Positions 34,674-46,916 of a stretch of DNA of 64,000 nt are shown piece after piece; positions within the stretch are counted from its first letter, which is position 1, and each line of letters starts with the position of its first letter. The stretch is taken from positions 119,351,363-119,415,362 of the forward strand of contig CM035164.1 in the NCBI GenBank assembly GCA_020205615.1. The letters run 5' to 3'. This DNA is from Panax quinquefolius (Eukaryota > Streptophyta > Magnoliopsida > Apiales > Araliaceae). The notes beneath the pieces were generated by a model. The model had not been told where the DNA came from. It was given only the letters and a program-made list of their open reading frames with translations, and ran no database searches. The position numbers and the translations under genes are program-made.

Positions 34674-35400
34674 TGGAATTTCGCCCTCGAAATTTACGTA
34701 CGTACTTGGTATGCTGAACAGGTGAGGATACCTCGACTTCATTTCAAATTCTAACTCTTGAGGTATAACCTTTGAGTGTTGAATACGATTCTTCTTATCC
34801 AAGATTTTAACACGTATCTCCTCAAACGTTAAATCAGCCGTTATCTCTCGTGTCGGTTCTAAATTAATAATGTGGTTGGGTCGTCCACATATTTACGTAA
34901 CGTCGATACGTAAAAAAGCGTTATGAACACGCATGACATACTTGGCGGTAAAAAAGCGAGTCTATAAGCCACGGTTCTACTCGATCGAGGATTTCAAATG
35001 GGTCGATTAAATCGAGGGTTGAGATTTCCTCTCTTCATCGATTCTTGCTTCTAGAATAACGCCCTCTTGAACCTTCTTCTTTCATTCATCATTTCTCTCT
35101 GAGTGTAGCTTGGCGGACTTTAACTTTATCGATTAAAGTCGATTCTAATCGTATATTCGTTATCTTTACGTGGTTTCCTAGATTCTTTAACTCTATCTTC
35201 ATCATTTGTAAGTTAAATGAAATGGGTCTTTGTGTTAACAACATCGCACTAAATAGCGATATCGATCTTCTACTCAACGCGTCACTACCACGTTCGCTTT
35301 CCACGATGGTATTAGAATGATACGATCGTAATCTTCAATGACTCGAGCCAGCGTCTTTTGGCGCATATTACGTTCATTTTAAGTAAAGAAATATTTGAGG
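34674..35400 (-). pseudogene. remnant of integrase N-terminal and C-terminal parts
   Basis: Minus-strand DNA at 34674-35040 matches 16858-17260 of the full-length family A element (same CGAAATTTACGTACGTAC block). It then jumps at about 35035 to DNA matching 18225-18480. The integrase core is therefore deleted. Multiple stops are present. Confidence 0.7.
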
Positions 35401-36060
35401 TTTTAGAAATGGGTTTTGTCTTTGGGGTCGATACAAAATTCGATTTCACGCTCTAGGGTAGGCTAAGAAGTCTTCAAGAATCGTCGGAAATCTATTAACA
35501 ATAGAAATGTCATTCAAAGCTGTGACTCTCATCCAAGACTTGGATAATCGTCACATTGATACCTATCAACTTGCCATCGTCATTCACGACATCACCTACT
35601 GAGAAAGTCGGGCGGTGCATTCCACCTGAGGAAGTCGACAACGAAAGGCTCGGGGCTCTTTACTTATGGCTTGATATGGCGGTGATTGACTTTAGTGGTT
35701 TGGTTACTTAAAAGTTAGGAATATGAAAGCTAACAACCTTACGAAAAGCATGATGAGTAGTTAACCGATCGATTCCAAAAATCACATCCATGCAAATATT
35801 TTCAAAGAGATAAGATCGACGAATTAGCGTGAAAGTGTTGATTTGAATCAAACAAGATTTATAAATAGTAGAGGTAACGAAGGTTTCTCCCAATTTGAGT
35901 TTCAACAACAGATAAATCAAAGCCTAACTTCTAGGAGTTAAATTCAAACATTGAACACAACTAGGTGAAATAAAGAGTGAGTAGAAGCCGGTATCTAACA
36001 CGGTATAGACTTTGCAAAAAGTTTATGATTAACTTACCGTGATAATTTTATTTGGGTTCC
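35401..36060 (-). pseudogene. remnant of protease region
   Basis: The stretch matches 19590-20190 of the family A element with many changes. A block FGIDRLTTHHA corresponds to the GIDWLTTHH motif of the intact protease. The D-T-G active site cannot be read in frame. RT is absent: a junction near 35400 joins the RT start (GGTTTTAGAAATGGG) directly to integrase-type DNA. Confidence 0.7.
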
Positions 36061-37030
36061 TCGTTTCAAAAAAAAATGCTCTCTCTTAAACTAGGTTTTG
36101 GCTTATGCGGGACATCCTTTGGCATCACTATCCCAATTTGGACTTGACTTCACCATACGACAAAATCGAGCTAGGTGACCTTCTCTTCATGAATGAAACA
36201 CGCTTTGGATTCTTTAAATACAGTTTGGACGGATGTGTCCCTCTGTCGCATTTGAAAACATCTGATAGATGATCGTTTTTCTTCCTTTTGAAGCGGGTGT
36301 TGGTCTTCTTTGTCTTTCCATCATTATTGAACCTTCTCTTCTTGAAATTTTCACTTTATTATTTTGGCCATGATTACCAGAAGTGGTTATCATTCTTAGC
36401 ATGATAATTTCCCCCACGATGGTTATCATTGTTAGATGGCCGTTGCCTTGCGGTATGATTATTATCGTGTTGTTGGTCGTTGCCTTTTGGTTGTCTTTGA
36501 CTCATTATCGCGCTCGATAAGCGAGCCCTATTCACAACATCCGAATATAAACAAAGTTTGTGAGAAATAAGATATTGGCGTATCTCGGGTTTCAAACCTC
36601 TTAGAAACATTCGCGTCATTCGCTCCTCATTATCGACCAAATGGGATCTGCAAACGGGACAACTACGCAAATTTAGCCTCATCTTTGCGACACGGTCGTA
36701 TTATTTTGCTCGACTTGATAAACTCCACCTCTTCGTGTGTGCCGAATACTTTCGGGAAAGTACTTGTCGTTGAAACGACTCTTGGAACTTCTCCCAAGAC
36801 ATCTTGAGTGCGTCGATGCAGGTGCGTTTCTGATTCCCACCGATGATCCGCTTCTTCACGCAACATAAAGGTGGCAAAGAAACCTTTTGCTCCTCGGAGC
36901 ATCCCAAGACCTCAAATATCTTGGTGATCTGCTTTAACCACGTCTCGCCTTAAGTGGTTACGGCTTTCCCAAAAACTCCGGTGGTCGGCTCCTTGAAGCG
37001 CTTAGCGGTGACCAGCAAGTGGGTTGCCAT
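36061..37030 (-). pseudogene. remnant of gag and zinc knuckle
   Basis: A TRMFLRGLKPEIRQYL block (about 36615-36560) is the conserved gag C-terminal segment. GCSEEQK (about 36905) matches the GCTEEQK of the full-length element. A single knuckle remnant, EGHIRPNC, is at about 36245-36215. Frames are broken in several places. Confidence 0.78.
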
Positions 37031-37420
37031 TGTTTCCTCTGCATTATGAGCAGGAGCGCCTTTACTTTGATGTTGCATGAATTCTAAAAAGCTCCTAAAC
37101 ATACCGTCGTTAAATCGATTGATCGGTGTTGTTGTTTACTGGGAGGATTATCGTCATCTGTTGTACATTGTCACGATTATTGATCTGTGGAGACTCAGCG
37201 GTCTCTGTGCTCCATTTCTATTCTCAACATTCTCGGATGTCATTTTCAAACAACTTTGCGCCACAAAACAAGGGTTAATTAACATATCACATATTATCCC
37301 TATACTACGACGTGACCAATTAAATACCAAATAAACTTAGGTGGGTAAATACTAGCGAAAGAATTCCCGTCTCTCCCTCTAGTTCTTATCTTATATCTCG
37401 GCCGAGGATCATATCCCTAA

Positions 37421-37432
37421 GCTTTGATACCA
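37421..37432 (-). other. primer-binding site (tRNA-iMet type)
   Basis: TGGTATCAAAGC on the minus strand, one base after the 5' LTR, matches the initiator-Met complement at 11 of 12 bases. Confidence 0.85.
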
Positions 37433-37433
37433 T

Positions 37434-40400
37434 TGTGGCGCCCCCAAAAGCAGAATACATCACCTATTACGAGTCGCCAAATACATGGTACGAATCAAAT
37501 CTGATCTTAAATATCTGACATGAAATTTGTGAGTTTGAATACAAATATTGTTTACTAGAGAGTATACAAACTCAAAAGGAGTCCTCATTCATTATTATTT
37601 ATCACACTATTTCACGAGAATAGTGAGGACTACTAATGCAAACATCTAGGACCATCACTCTGTTCCCGACTAGTCCCATTTCGTTCTCATTTTCAAGAGA
37701 AAACGGTGAAAGAAAGGGTGAGCTCAACTAGCCCGATGTAAAAAATATTATGATTAAGATAATGCGAGAATAAATTATCATTAGCCTTCAACGATATAAC
37801 ATTTGTTAGAATATAATGAACAACAAGTTTTAGATCAAAAAGCTGCAGCGGAATAAACAATCCATTAGAAAAGTCGAGTAAAATATAAAATCTACTATCT
37901 TCTATGATTTAAAAAGTTTTCACCAACTTTATCATTTGAGACTCGACAATAAATAATCCACATCATTAACTCATCCACTGCTTTTAGGCTAGGCGAGGAT
38001 ATTTTTAGTATCACGACCACGAATTATCCATGCACTACGGGCCAAAGATAATCGTGTTTTCATCAATGGTCACGATCATGCCATAAAATAATTCATCTTT
38101 GCACCCTTGGTAGAAGAGAGAATCCATAGCCATAATCATACCAAAAATTGTCCATCAATGCACTACGGGCCGATGAGGACTTTTACCACATCATTTGTAA
38201 CATTACGGTCATGATTTACCAAGAATAATCCACAGTCGTATAATCATACCAAGTCCATCATGCACTCTGAGGCCACGAGATGACTTTCAACAAAATATAA
38301 ACATGAGGATGATGACAATGATATAAGAATTCAATAAAACAAGTTCAAGAATTAATTTATCCGAGGAACTAATAATGTCCAAATTGTCGACATGATCTTG
38401 CTTTGTAGAGTAAAATTCAAGAATGCTCGGAAGAATATTTCCATGAAAGATCTTTGGATGAAGCGCAAATATCGAGGATATTCCACTAATTTCATGGAGT
38501 ATAGAAGTCAAAACTTTAACCATTTGAGTATAATAAAGAATGGAATAACAAAAGAAATCACCATGTATGCGGTACTTCCGCGCAGGCGAGTTATTCAATG
38601 AGAATACTAAATAACGGAAACGGTCAAGGCGAAATTACGCGCCAAGCGAGGATGTTCAACGAGAATAATAAAGAATAAAATAACAAGCGAAATCACCATA
38701 CATGCGGTACCAGCATGCAGGAGTTATTCAACGAGAATACTAATAAGGGCGGAATCGAAGTCGGTAAAAAGCGTGCAGACAGGATATTCAACGAGAATAA
38801 TAATAAAGAGCGGAACCGGTTAAAGGCGTAAAACGCATGACAGGATATTTCAAGCGAGAATAATAATAAAAAAGCGGAATCGAGTCGTAAAAGCCTTATG
38901 CAGACGAGGATATTCAACGGAATAATAAAAGGCGGAATAATAGAAGAATGTCACCAAGTATAGGGTAGCTTGGCGTATCTGAGTTATTCAACAGAATAAT
39001 AAAGAATGGAATAATGAAGTTCTCTTCATGAATCTGAAAAGAAATAATACTCCCTACGAAAGTACAACAAATAATATTCCCTACCTTAAAAAAAGCTGAA
39101 TCTTTGGAATAGTGAGGTAATGACTTCTCTTCTTCTTTCTCTCTATAATTTTCTCTATAATAATTGCTCTAAAGCTTTTGTGAATTGGTAAGAAATGAAG
39201 GAAGAATGAGCTTTTATTTATAGGAAAATATAGTTTCGATAATTGCTTGCGTTTTGGGGCTCGAAATATTACTGATTATAATACCTTCGTTCTCTTTTCT
39301 TCATTTTTAATTTAGTCCCGAAAGTATTATCAAACTTGCACCAACTCCCTAATAGTAAATAAATAATGTGAATCAATAGTAAATCATGTGACTCAATAGT
39401 TCTAATCATGTGATAAAAATAATTACATTATAGTACCTCCATTTATACCTCCATTTTTAACTTAGTCGTGCAAGTATTATCAATTTTTATCAACTCCCCT
39501 AATAGTACAAGAATGTGATTCAATAGTACACACATGTGAATAAATAGTTATATAAGCATGTGAATTAGTAGCAATTAATTGCTCATTTATCAGATAAATT
39601 ATCCGATTTATCAATATAACCCCCGGACATCAATTATCATCGGAATAGATGTGATTTTCACTAACACAAACAATTTCAACATAATGAAACTATTTTTATC
39701 AACAATAAAATTTTGAAATTTTGAAGTTTGACTTTTTCCGAAAAAAAGTCAAGCTGTTTTTTTTGACGAATAGTGAATCCAGAAAAATTTTGTGTTTATA
39801 GACTATTTTACTAATTTCATCGTTACGGACTCAAATATCACGTCAGCGTCTCCAAATTCAACTCAAGAACACAACTTTAATTTTAATAACATTCATCATT
39901 AATATTATAACTCACAATATTTAACAACCGAGGTCGTTTTCTTGGGAAGAGGGCTTTCAGATAAGGATTTCTCTTTATTATTGGCGCGCAATTGATTAGG
40001 TGACCAAACCTCTCTCGATGTGAACTTCTAGACATTGTCGATATTGCAAATAATAATATGAATAACTTTAAAATCTCAATCATTGATTTAATAATATATC
40101 ATATTATCACGGATGATCTTTATGTAACAATAATTGAATCGATAATATGAAAGATATGATCGACAATTCTTGTAGTAATAATTGAGTATAATTGAGTGAC
40201 TTCTCACGTAAGCATCAATAATCAATCTGGTGTACTCTTATGCAACCAGCGCGTATTCTTGTACTTTTAACTTAGGGTGTTTCAACAGTTAACAGTAAAA
40301 CTTCCGCCGTTATTTTCATAAAGTATTTTTGTCGTTTTTTCTAATAATTTCAATAATTTTATTCAATATTATATAACAAATTCGTAATAAGTTTTCTTTG

Positions 40401-40511
40401 CAAAATTTATAAATATAACCCATATTATAACGTTATATCAATCCAGCGCGTAATATTTAAAAAATTATTTTAAGAAAATTAAATATTTATTGATAAAATC
40501 TGATTACCATG
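37434..40511 (-). repeat. 5' LTR of the family B element
   Basis: It is collinear with 31531-34659, with the same arrays and TATA-like box (about 39213-39224). The terminal bases at the right are degraded, but the target duplication ATTAG follows. Confidence 0.82.
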
Positions 40512-40516
40512 ATTAG

Positions 40517-41017
40517 TCTTATATTTAATTTTATACAATTATTATTTTAATTTTTATGTATAATTTTAAAACGTCATATCGTAATGGGATAGGGGATTAA
40601 TTAATAAAAACAAATTTTGTCCCGAACAAAGTAACAGATCAATGTTTCCGGACCTGTTTCCTAATTTTAAAGGACAATAATGATTTGAAATATTTGAATC
40701 TTTTTGAAGCCCCCAAACTTAATGATTAATTACAAAATTGTACCTCAGTTTTATTTTAGCTCTAAAATACCAACTTTTTAAACCGTGTTTCTTTAGGTTT
40801 AAATTTTTTACTAATCTATTCTCTTTTAACATATTTATAAAATTATTGGGACAGATGTTTCACATACGTGTCCGAAATTATGATTAATTATGTTTTACAT
40901 AATGTATATATTTGTATAAAACTTGAATTCCGACTAATAATTTCACCGGAGTATTAGAGCCTAGAAGGAACAATAATATAAAAAAAATAAAACTTAAAGG
41001 AATACAACTGAAAAAAG
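40517..41017. other. AT-rich intergenic DNA, nothing recognised
   Basis: No coding or paired-repeat signal was found. Confidence 0.4.
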
Positions 41018-42187
41018 CAGGTGAAGAATTGAAAAAAATCGCGATGTTTATCGCGATATCACTTCAGACTTAAATTAATTTTTTTCCAAAAGTACCTTTA
41101 ACGTTATATTTTTGGGTCATTTAAATCTTTCGCCAGTTAACAAAAAGCAGGATTAAAATGTGATGACGTAGCAGAGCTTAAATATAAAATATATTTTAAA
41201 TAAAACAATATATATCATTTAATAAAAACAAAAATATTAAATTTTAAAATAAAAAAAAGCATAACATATTTACATCATTTATTCAAAATAATAAAATTCA
41301 AATTATTTTGTTAACTAATCAAAACAACTAATTAAATAAAATAAGTTGTATAATATATTTACATCATTTAATCAAAATACTAAAATTCAAAACATAACAT
41401 ATTTACATCAAATACTAATTTTAAAAAATACTAAAATACTAATTAAAAAAAAAATACTAAAAAAATCAAATTAAAATAAATACTAAAAATACTAAAATTC
41501 AAATTATTTTGTTAATTAATCAAAACAACAAAATTCAAATTACATCATTAAAATACTAAAATCATAATACTAAAAACTAATTGATATAAAAATTTTAAAT
41601 TACTAAAATCATAATACTAAATAATATACATACATAAATATATGTTATAATTTGATGATGTAATAATATTTTAAAATATGTATTAAAAATTCAAATTACA
41701 TCATAATATTTTTAAATTGATATGATTTTAAAAATTAATATTAAAATTACTAAAATAATCATAATACTCGGTTTTGAATTTTAAAAATATTATTTAGTAT
41801 TATGATTTTAGTAATTTAAGTATTTTGATTAAATGATGTAAATATGTTATACAACTTATTTTATTTAATTAGTTGTTTTGATTAGTTAACAAAATAATTT
41901 GAATTTTATTATTTTGATTAAATGATGTAAATATGTTATGCTTTTTTATTTTGAATTTTAGTATTTTTTGTTTTGATTAAATGATATATATTTTTTATTT
42001 AAAATATATTTTATATTCAAGTCTGCCACATCATCACATTTTAACCCCGTTTATTTTTTGTTAACGGCAAGGGCACAGATGACCCAAAAATATAACGTTA
42101 AGGATACTTTTGGAAAAAAAATTTAATTTAGGATGCAAGTGAGATATTGGAATAAATATCAGGGGCTTTTTTTGACCCTTTTCCCCT
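41018..42187. mobile_element. long foldback element (about 1.17 kb palindrome)
   Basis: The outer arms match in inverted order: 41018-41215 against 41985-42187. Shared blocks include CCAAAAGTA, AACGTTATATTTTTGGGTC, GTTAACAAAAA (with its complement TTTTTGTTAACGG) and ATCATCACATTTTAA. Inner arms continue almost to the centre near 41740, so the whole element could fold on itself. It has no coding capacity. Structure fits a Mutator-derived or foldback MITE; poly-A flanks prevent a sure target duplication. Confidence 0.75.
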
Positions 42188-42208
42188 GAAAAAACTCGTA
42201 CTTTAATG

Positions 42209-42622
42209 CTCTGTTTCTGAGTTTTAAAATGGACAGAAAAGAAAAAAAAATGAACGGAAAATTTAAGTTTTCTTTCAAATTCTTATGTTTCTAAGTTTTT
42301 TAATAAATGTAAAAGAAAAGAAATGGATAGAAAACTTGGCCACTTTTCCTGTCAAAATTTTCCGTCTAAAATTGGCATGATTTGGACAGAAAAGAAATTA
42401 GAATAAATAATATTTTTATAATTCTCATATTATCCTCAATTTTTAATATAATAAATTTTAAATTACAACTCATGTCCTCAATTTTAAATTTTTTATCCTT
42501 TTCCATTAAAAACTCAGAAACAACACAAAAGAAAACTTTAAATTTTTTATTCTTTTCTTTTCTGTTCTAATTTAAGTTTTCTATTCTTTTTTTTTCTGTT
42601 CAAAACCCAGAAACAAAGTGTA
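42209..42622. mobile_element. foldback MITE in the NLR promoter region
   Basis: Inverted arms begin CTCTGTTTCTGAGTTTT on the left and end AAAACCCAGAAACAAAG on the right, each continuing into an ACAGAAAAG block. The element is about 410 bases long and ends only about 180 bases before the NLR start codon. No clear target duplication was found; hAT-type origin is a guess. Confidence 0.65.
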
Positions 42623-42802
42623 AGGCTTAAAATGAAATTTTATCGAATGAAAGTATATTTTAGCAGTTAGCCCAAAACTTAAATTAGCAAGAACACCAAC
42701 GTCCTGTCAGTTAACGTATACCAACACAAACCGAATACAAGTTCACCCGTCTGCCGGAAAACTAAGCCAATCCCCCATTGACCTTAAACCCGCCGGCCGG
42801 AG

Positions 42803-45800
42803 ATGGCCGTGACGGACTTGTTTGCCGGAGAAATCGCCACCGAGCTCCTGAAAATACTTTTCAACATCTCGAGAAAGGCGTGCCTCTGCAAGCAAAGTGC
42901 TGATCAGCTCATCGACTCCATCAAGGAGCTCTTACCCATTATCCAAGAAATCAAATACTCCGGCGTCGAATTGACTGCCACCCGCCAACGCCAGCTCGAC
43001 GATCTCTCCAAAACTCTTCGCGACGGCCTTGAACTAGCCGGAAAAGCACTCCGCTCGAGCCGGTGGAATGTGTACAAAAGCTTACAATTAGCCAGAAAAA
43101 TGGACAAGCTAGACAAGAGTGTATTGAGATTCTTGCAGGGGCCCATGCAGGCCCACGTGCTGGCCGACGTGCACCACATGAGGTTCGAGTCCGCGGAGAG
43201 GTTTGATCGGCTTGATGCCTCGGCTCGGCGGCTTGAACAGCAGCTTGAGCAGCGAATGGGAGTCATGAAGATTGGGGTGGGTGGTGGTGGCGACGGCGGA
43301 GGGTGGTTGGGGGAGGCGGTGAAGAGGGTGGAGGATCAGGAGATGTATGAGGGTAGTTTGGTAAATATGTTTGTGGGTATGGAAATGGGGAAGAGGAAAG
43401 TGAAGGAGATGGTTGTTGGGAGGGATGATTTGGGGGTTGTCGGGATTTGTGGGATTGGGGGTAGTGGAAAAACTACTTTGGCTAGAGAAATTTGCAAAGA
43501 CGATCAAATTCAAAGTAAGTTTTCAATGTTTACATTTTTTTTGTGTTTTTTTAAGGAGATATTGGGTGTGTTTTAATTTGTTAATTTATCAATTGACTGA
43601 GATTCATGAGTAATTTACTCGTTATTGGGTGTGTTCATATTTGTTAAATTTATCAATTGACTAGTATTAGGAGATTCAGGAGTAATTACTCACTATTGGG
43701 TGTGTTTCAATTTTGTTAAATTCATCACTTGACTTGTTTGATTGACTCTATTCTTGCAGGTTATTTCAATAAAAGGATTTTCTTCTTGACTGTATCACAA
43801 TCTCCAAATGTGGAACAATTGAGGCAAAAGATTTGGCGAATAATATCAGGGAATGTCATTAATGGCTTTACTGATGCGATTCCACAATGTACTCTAAAGT
43901 GTGATTTGAAACCAGTAGTAAGAACTCTAGTAATCTTGGATGATGTTTGGTCACTCTCAGTGCTGGAACAGCTTATTTTTCGAGTTCCCGGATGCAAAAC
44001 TCTTGTGGTTTCCCGAATCAAGTTTTCGCCTTCGGTTCTCAATTGCACTTGTGAAGTGGAATTGTTATGGGCAGATGAGGCCATGTCCCTATTCTGCTAC
44101 TCTGCCTTTGGCCAAAAGTCCATTCCTCTTGGTACTAATGAGAAATTGGTAAAACAGGTATGGTATTGAACTAGAAGTCTAAAAATTTTGTTTCTAACTA
44201 TTTGCAGATGCTAATTGACAATGGGTTTCAATAGGTTGTGGAGGAATGTAAGGGGCTTCCATTGGCTCTCAAAGTGATTGGAGCTTCACTAAGAGACCAG
44301 CCTGAGATGTTTTGGACAGGAGCGAAGAATAGGCTATCGCGAGGCCAGCCTATTTGCGAGTCTCATGAAATACAGCTGCTCGAGCGGATGAAGTTGAGTA
44401 TTGACTACTTGCCGGAGAAGGTTAGGGAATGTTTCATGGACTTGGGTTCTTTTCCGGAGGACAAAAAGATCCCTTTGGACGTTCTTATAAACATTTGGGT
44501 GGAACTACATGATATTGATGAGGAAGAAGCTTTTGCAATTCTTGTCGAGCTTTCTGACAAGAATCTGCTCAATCTAGTGAAAGATGCACGGTATGGGGAA
44601 TGAAATTTGTATATAGTTTGTGATTTACAATTCTTGAAATGTTTTTCGCCTTTTTATTGATGATAGGTGCTCACAGATTTGTTGATTTCATACAAAGTAT
44701 GCCTTTTCTAAAAAGACTCTATTTTGTTCATTTAGCAGAGCAGGGGACATGTATAGTAGTTATTTTGAGATCTCAGTATCTCAGCATGATGTGCTGAGAG
44801 ACCTGGCTATTCATCTGAGCAACAGCAAGAGTATAAACTGGTGAAAGCGATTGCTTATGCCAAGGAGAGAAACTGGGCTTCCTAAAGAATGGGAGAGAAA
44901 TATGGATCAGCCATTCAATGCACAGATTGTTTCAATACAAACAGGTATTGTACTATTATCTATTTCATTACTATATTTTTCTGCTTAAAAACTTTGAGGT
45001 ATAGGTATTTTTCTCATTGATTATCAAGGTCCTTTGACTATTGCTTGTAGAAAAGACATAAATTTTTGACTCAAGTCTTGTGATATAGGTGAAATGACAG
45101 AAATGGATTGGTTCAATATGGAATTCCCCAAGGCTGAAGTTCTAATCATAAATTTTTCCTCCAGTGAATACTTCCTGCCTCATTTCATTAACAACATGCC
45201 AAAGCTTAGGGCATTGGTCCTAATAAACTATAGCTCCTCAAATGCAGTCCTTCACAATACACTAGTGTTTTCAAATTTGGCATACTTGAAAAGTCTCTGG
45301 TTCGAAAAATTATATGTTCCTCAACTACCAGAAACCACAACACCCCTCAAGAACTTGCGAAAAATATCTCTAGTTCTGTGCAAGATAAATAACAGCCGAG
45401 ATCAATCAAATTTAGATACGCCCCTTCTCTTCCCTCGACTCTCAGAGCTCACAATGGATCACTGCATCAATTTAACTGAGTTGCCATCAAGCATTTGCCG
45501 AATTCAGACACTCAAGAGCTTGAGTATCACCAACTGTGACAGTCTCATTGGGCTTCCAACTGACTTGGGTAAACTTAAATTTCTACAAATTTTAAGGATA
45601 TACGCTTGTCCGAATGTGGAAGAACTTTCCCCGGGGATTTCTGGTCTAATCTGGCTAAAATATATCGACATTTCTCAATGCATTAATTTGATATACCTGC
45701 CCGAGGAAATTGGTGGATGCTTAAGCCTGGAAAAGATTGATATGAGAGAGTGTCCACAGATAAAGTATTTGCCAAAGTCTCTGGTGTCACTGCGATCGTT

Positions 45801-45921
45801 GCAGCGTGTTATTTGTGATGAAGAGATCTCTTTGCAGTGGGGAAAAGTAAGCAAGGCTATAACAAATCTGTGTGTTCAAGTTGCAGAGGAATGCTTTAAT
45901 TTAGACTGGCTTGCTGAGTAA
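42803..45921 (+). CDS. ADR1-like: ADR1-like helper NLR (RPW8-NB-ARC-LRR), with one in-frame stop
   Basis: Five exons give one collinear protein: 42803-43514, 43760-44157, 44235-44590, 44739-44944, 45089-45921, all with GT-AG introns. The N-terminal RPW8-type coiled-coil domain (residues about 1-147) opens with FAGEIATELLKILFNISRKA. NB-ARC motifs are intact: P-loop GIGGSGKTT (Lys223), kinase-2 VILDDVW (residues 295-301), GLPLAL (about 377-382) and the QHD variant of MHD (504-506), which is typical of ADR1. LRRs fill exon 5 and the end ...LDWLAE is typical. Full span is 834 codons against about 790-820 usual; a Gly-rich insert near residues 157-167 explains part. ADR1 proteins relay signals from sensor immune receptors with EDS1/SAG101-type partners. 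A TGA at 44842-44844 (codon 524) would stop the protein before the LRRs. Everything else looks conserved, so this is a recent nonsense change, a sequence error, or a truncated RPW8-NB-ARC protein. Confidence 0.93.
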
Positions 45922-46916
45922 AAATTGTTGTATTTTCCTCAGTTTTGGATATAATATTGGGGGTATATGTAAATTATGTAAATAATCTTTAATGTACCAC
46001 TTCTGTAAAAAATCCATTTTTGCTGGAGGTTTAGAATATTGAGAAAACATATTGGACCAGATGGTAATAATTTTATAAGATTAATTTTTAAGTATAAATA
46101 TCTTTGACTTGTTAATACCAAAATACTGTACTGAAATAAACGTGTGAACTTGAGTGACAATTTTTAATACTTTGGGTCAATGTGTTAAAAAAGCAACTTG
46201 TTGAAAATTTGGAGGCTTTCACATTGTTCAACAGTCTCTGCTTTTTCTATACACTGTTCTTTCAATATATAGAAAACAGAAAGTAATTTGATATAAATTG
46301 TGGTACATATACAGCATTTAGCTAACTAGATTACTCTGTGTACAACAGATTATAGATATTGTCATAATTCAATGCAAGAGGAACAATTGATCTTGAAAAG
46401 AGATACCCTTGGAAAGTATTCTCTCCAATCTTATTCCTCCTGAAGATGCTTAGCCAAATAATTTAAAATGTGAATTGATATTTCCACAATCAAAAATGAT
46501 AAATAGTAAATGGACCCCACACTCTTGTATTTTAATTGTAGAAATATCAATTCCCTTAATACATATATGGTGGAATGATTCTTGATGAATAGCAATGGTA
46601 GTATAATAAGAAACACAAGATTATGAGAGAAAGTAGAGTCACTGATCTAATTTTCAAAACAAAGTTTGGTAATATGGGATTGAAGATACTAAAGGGAGCA
46701 GAAAGTAACAACTTTGACCCATAAATAACGTACCTAAACCAAAGTAATTAGTACTGATCTGTTAAGTCTTTGTTTACTGGAGTACCTTTGCTACTCTCTC
46801 CTAGGGATTTGGTAATTAAAATTTTGTCCCCAAGGTGTAGGCAGAAAGAGAAGTTCATTATACAATGAGTATGAAAAACTGAATGATAAAGAAGGAAGAA
46901 CATTCATTTTTCTTAC
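45922..46916. other. intergenic DNA between the NLR and the NAT relic
   Basis: No coding region was recognised. The last exons expected of a NAT3-like gene (a FNDILN block and the acidic C-terminus) were sought on the minus strand here and not found, so the relic seems truncated at its 3' end. Confidence 0.5.

Larger units (their letters stand above)
31531..40511 (-). mobile_element. internally deleted Ty3/gypsy element, family B
   Basis: Two LTRs (31531-34659 and 37434-40511) flank only about 2.8 kb of internal DNA on the minus strand. The duplication ATTAG lies at 31526-31530 and 40512-40516. A primer site (37421-37432) and a polypurine tract (34660-34673) are present. Gag, knuckle, protease and integrase-end pieces survive; RT, RNase H and the integrase core are missing. 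The right end of the 5' LTR is degraded (CTGATTACCATG where CTGGGGTCTCACA is expected). Without pol the element could move only with help. Confidence 0.82.

Noticed and set aside
42904..43513. Two antisense open frames opposite NLR exon 1
   Set aside because: They are mirror frames of a GC-richer exon; the plus strand carries the conserved RPW8 and P-loop motifs.
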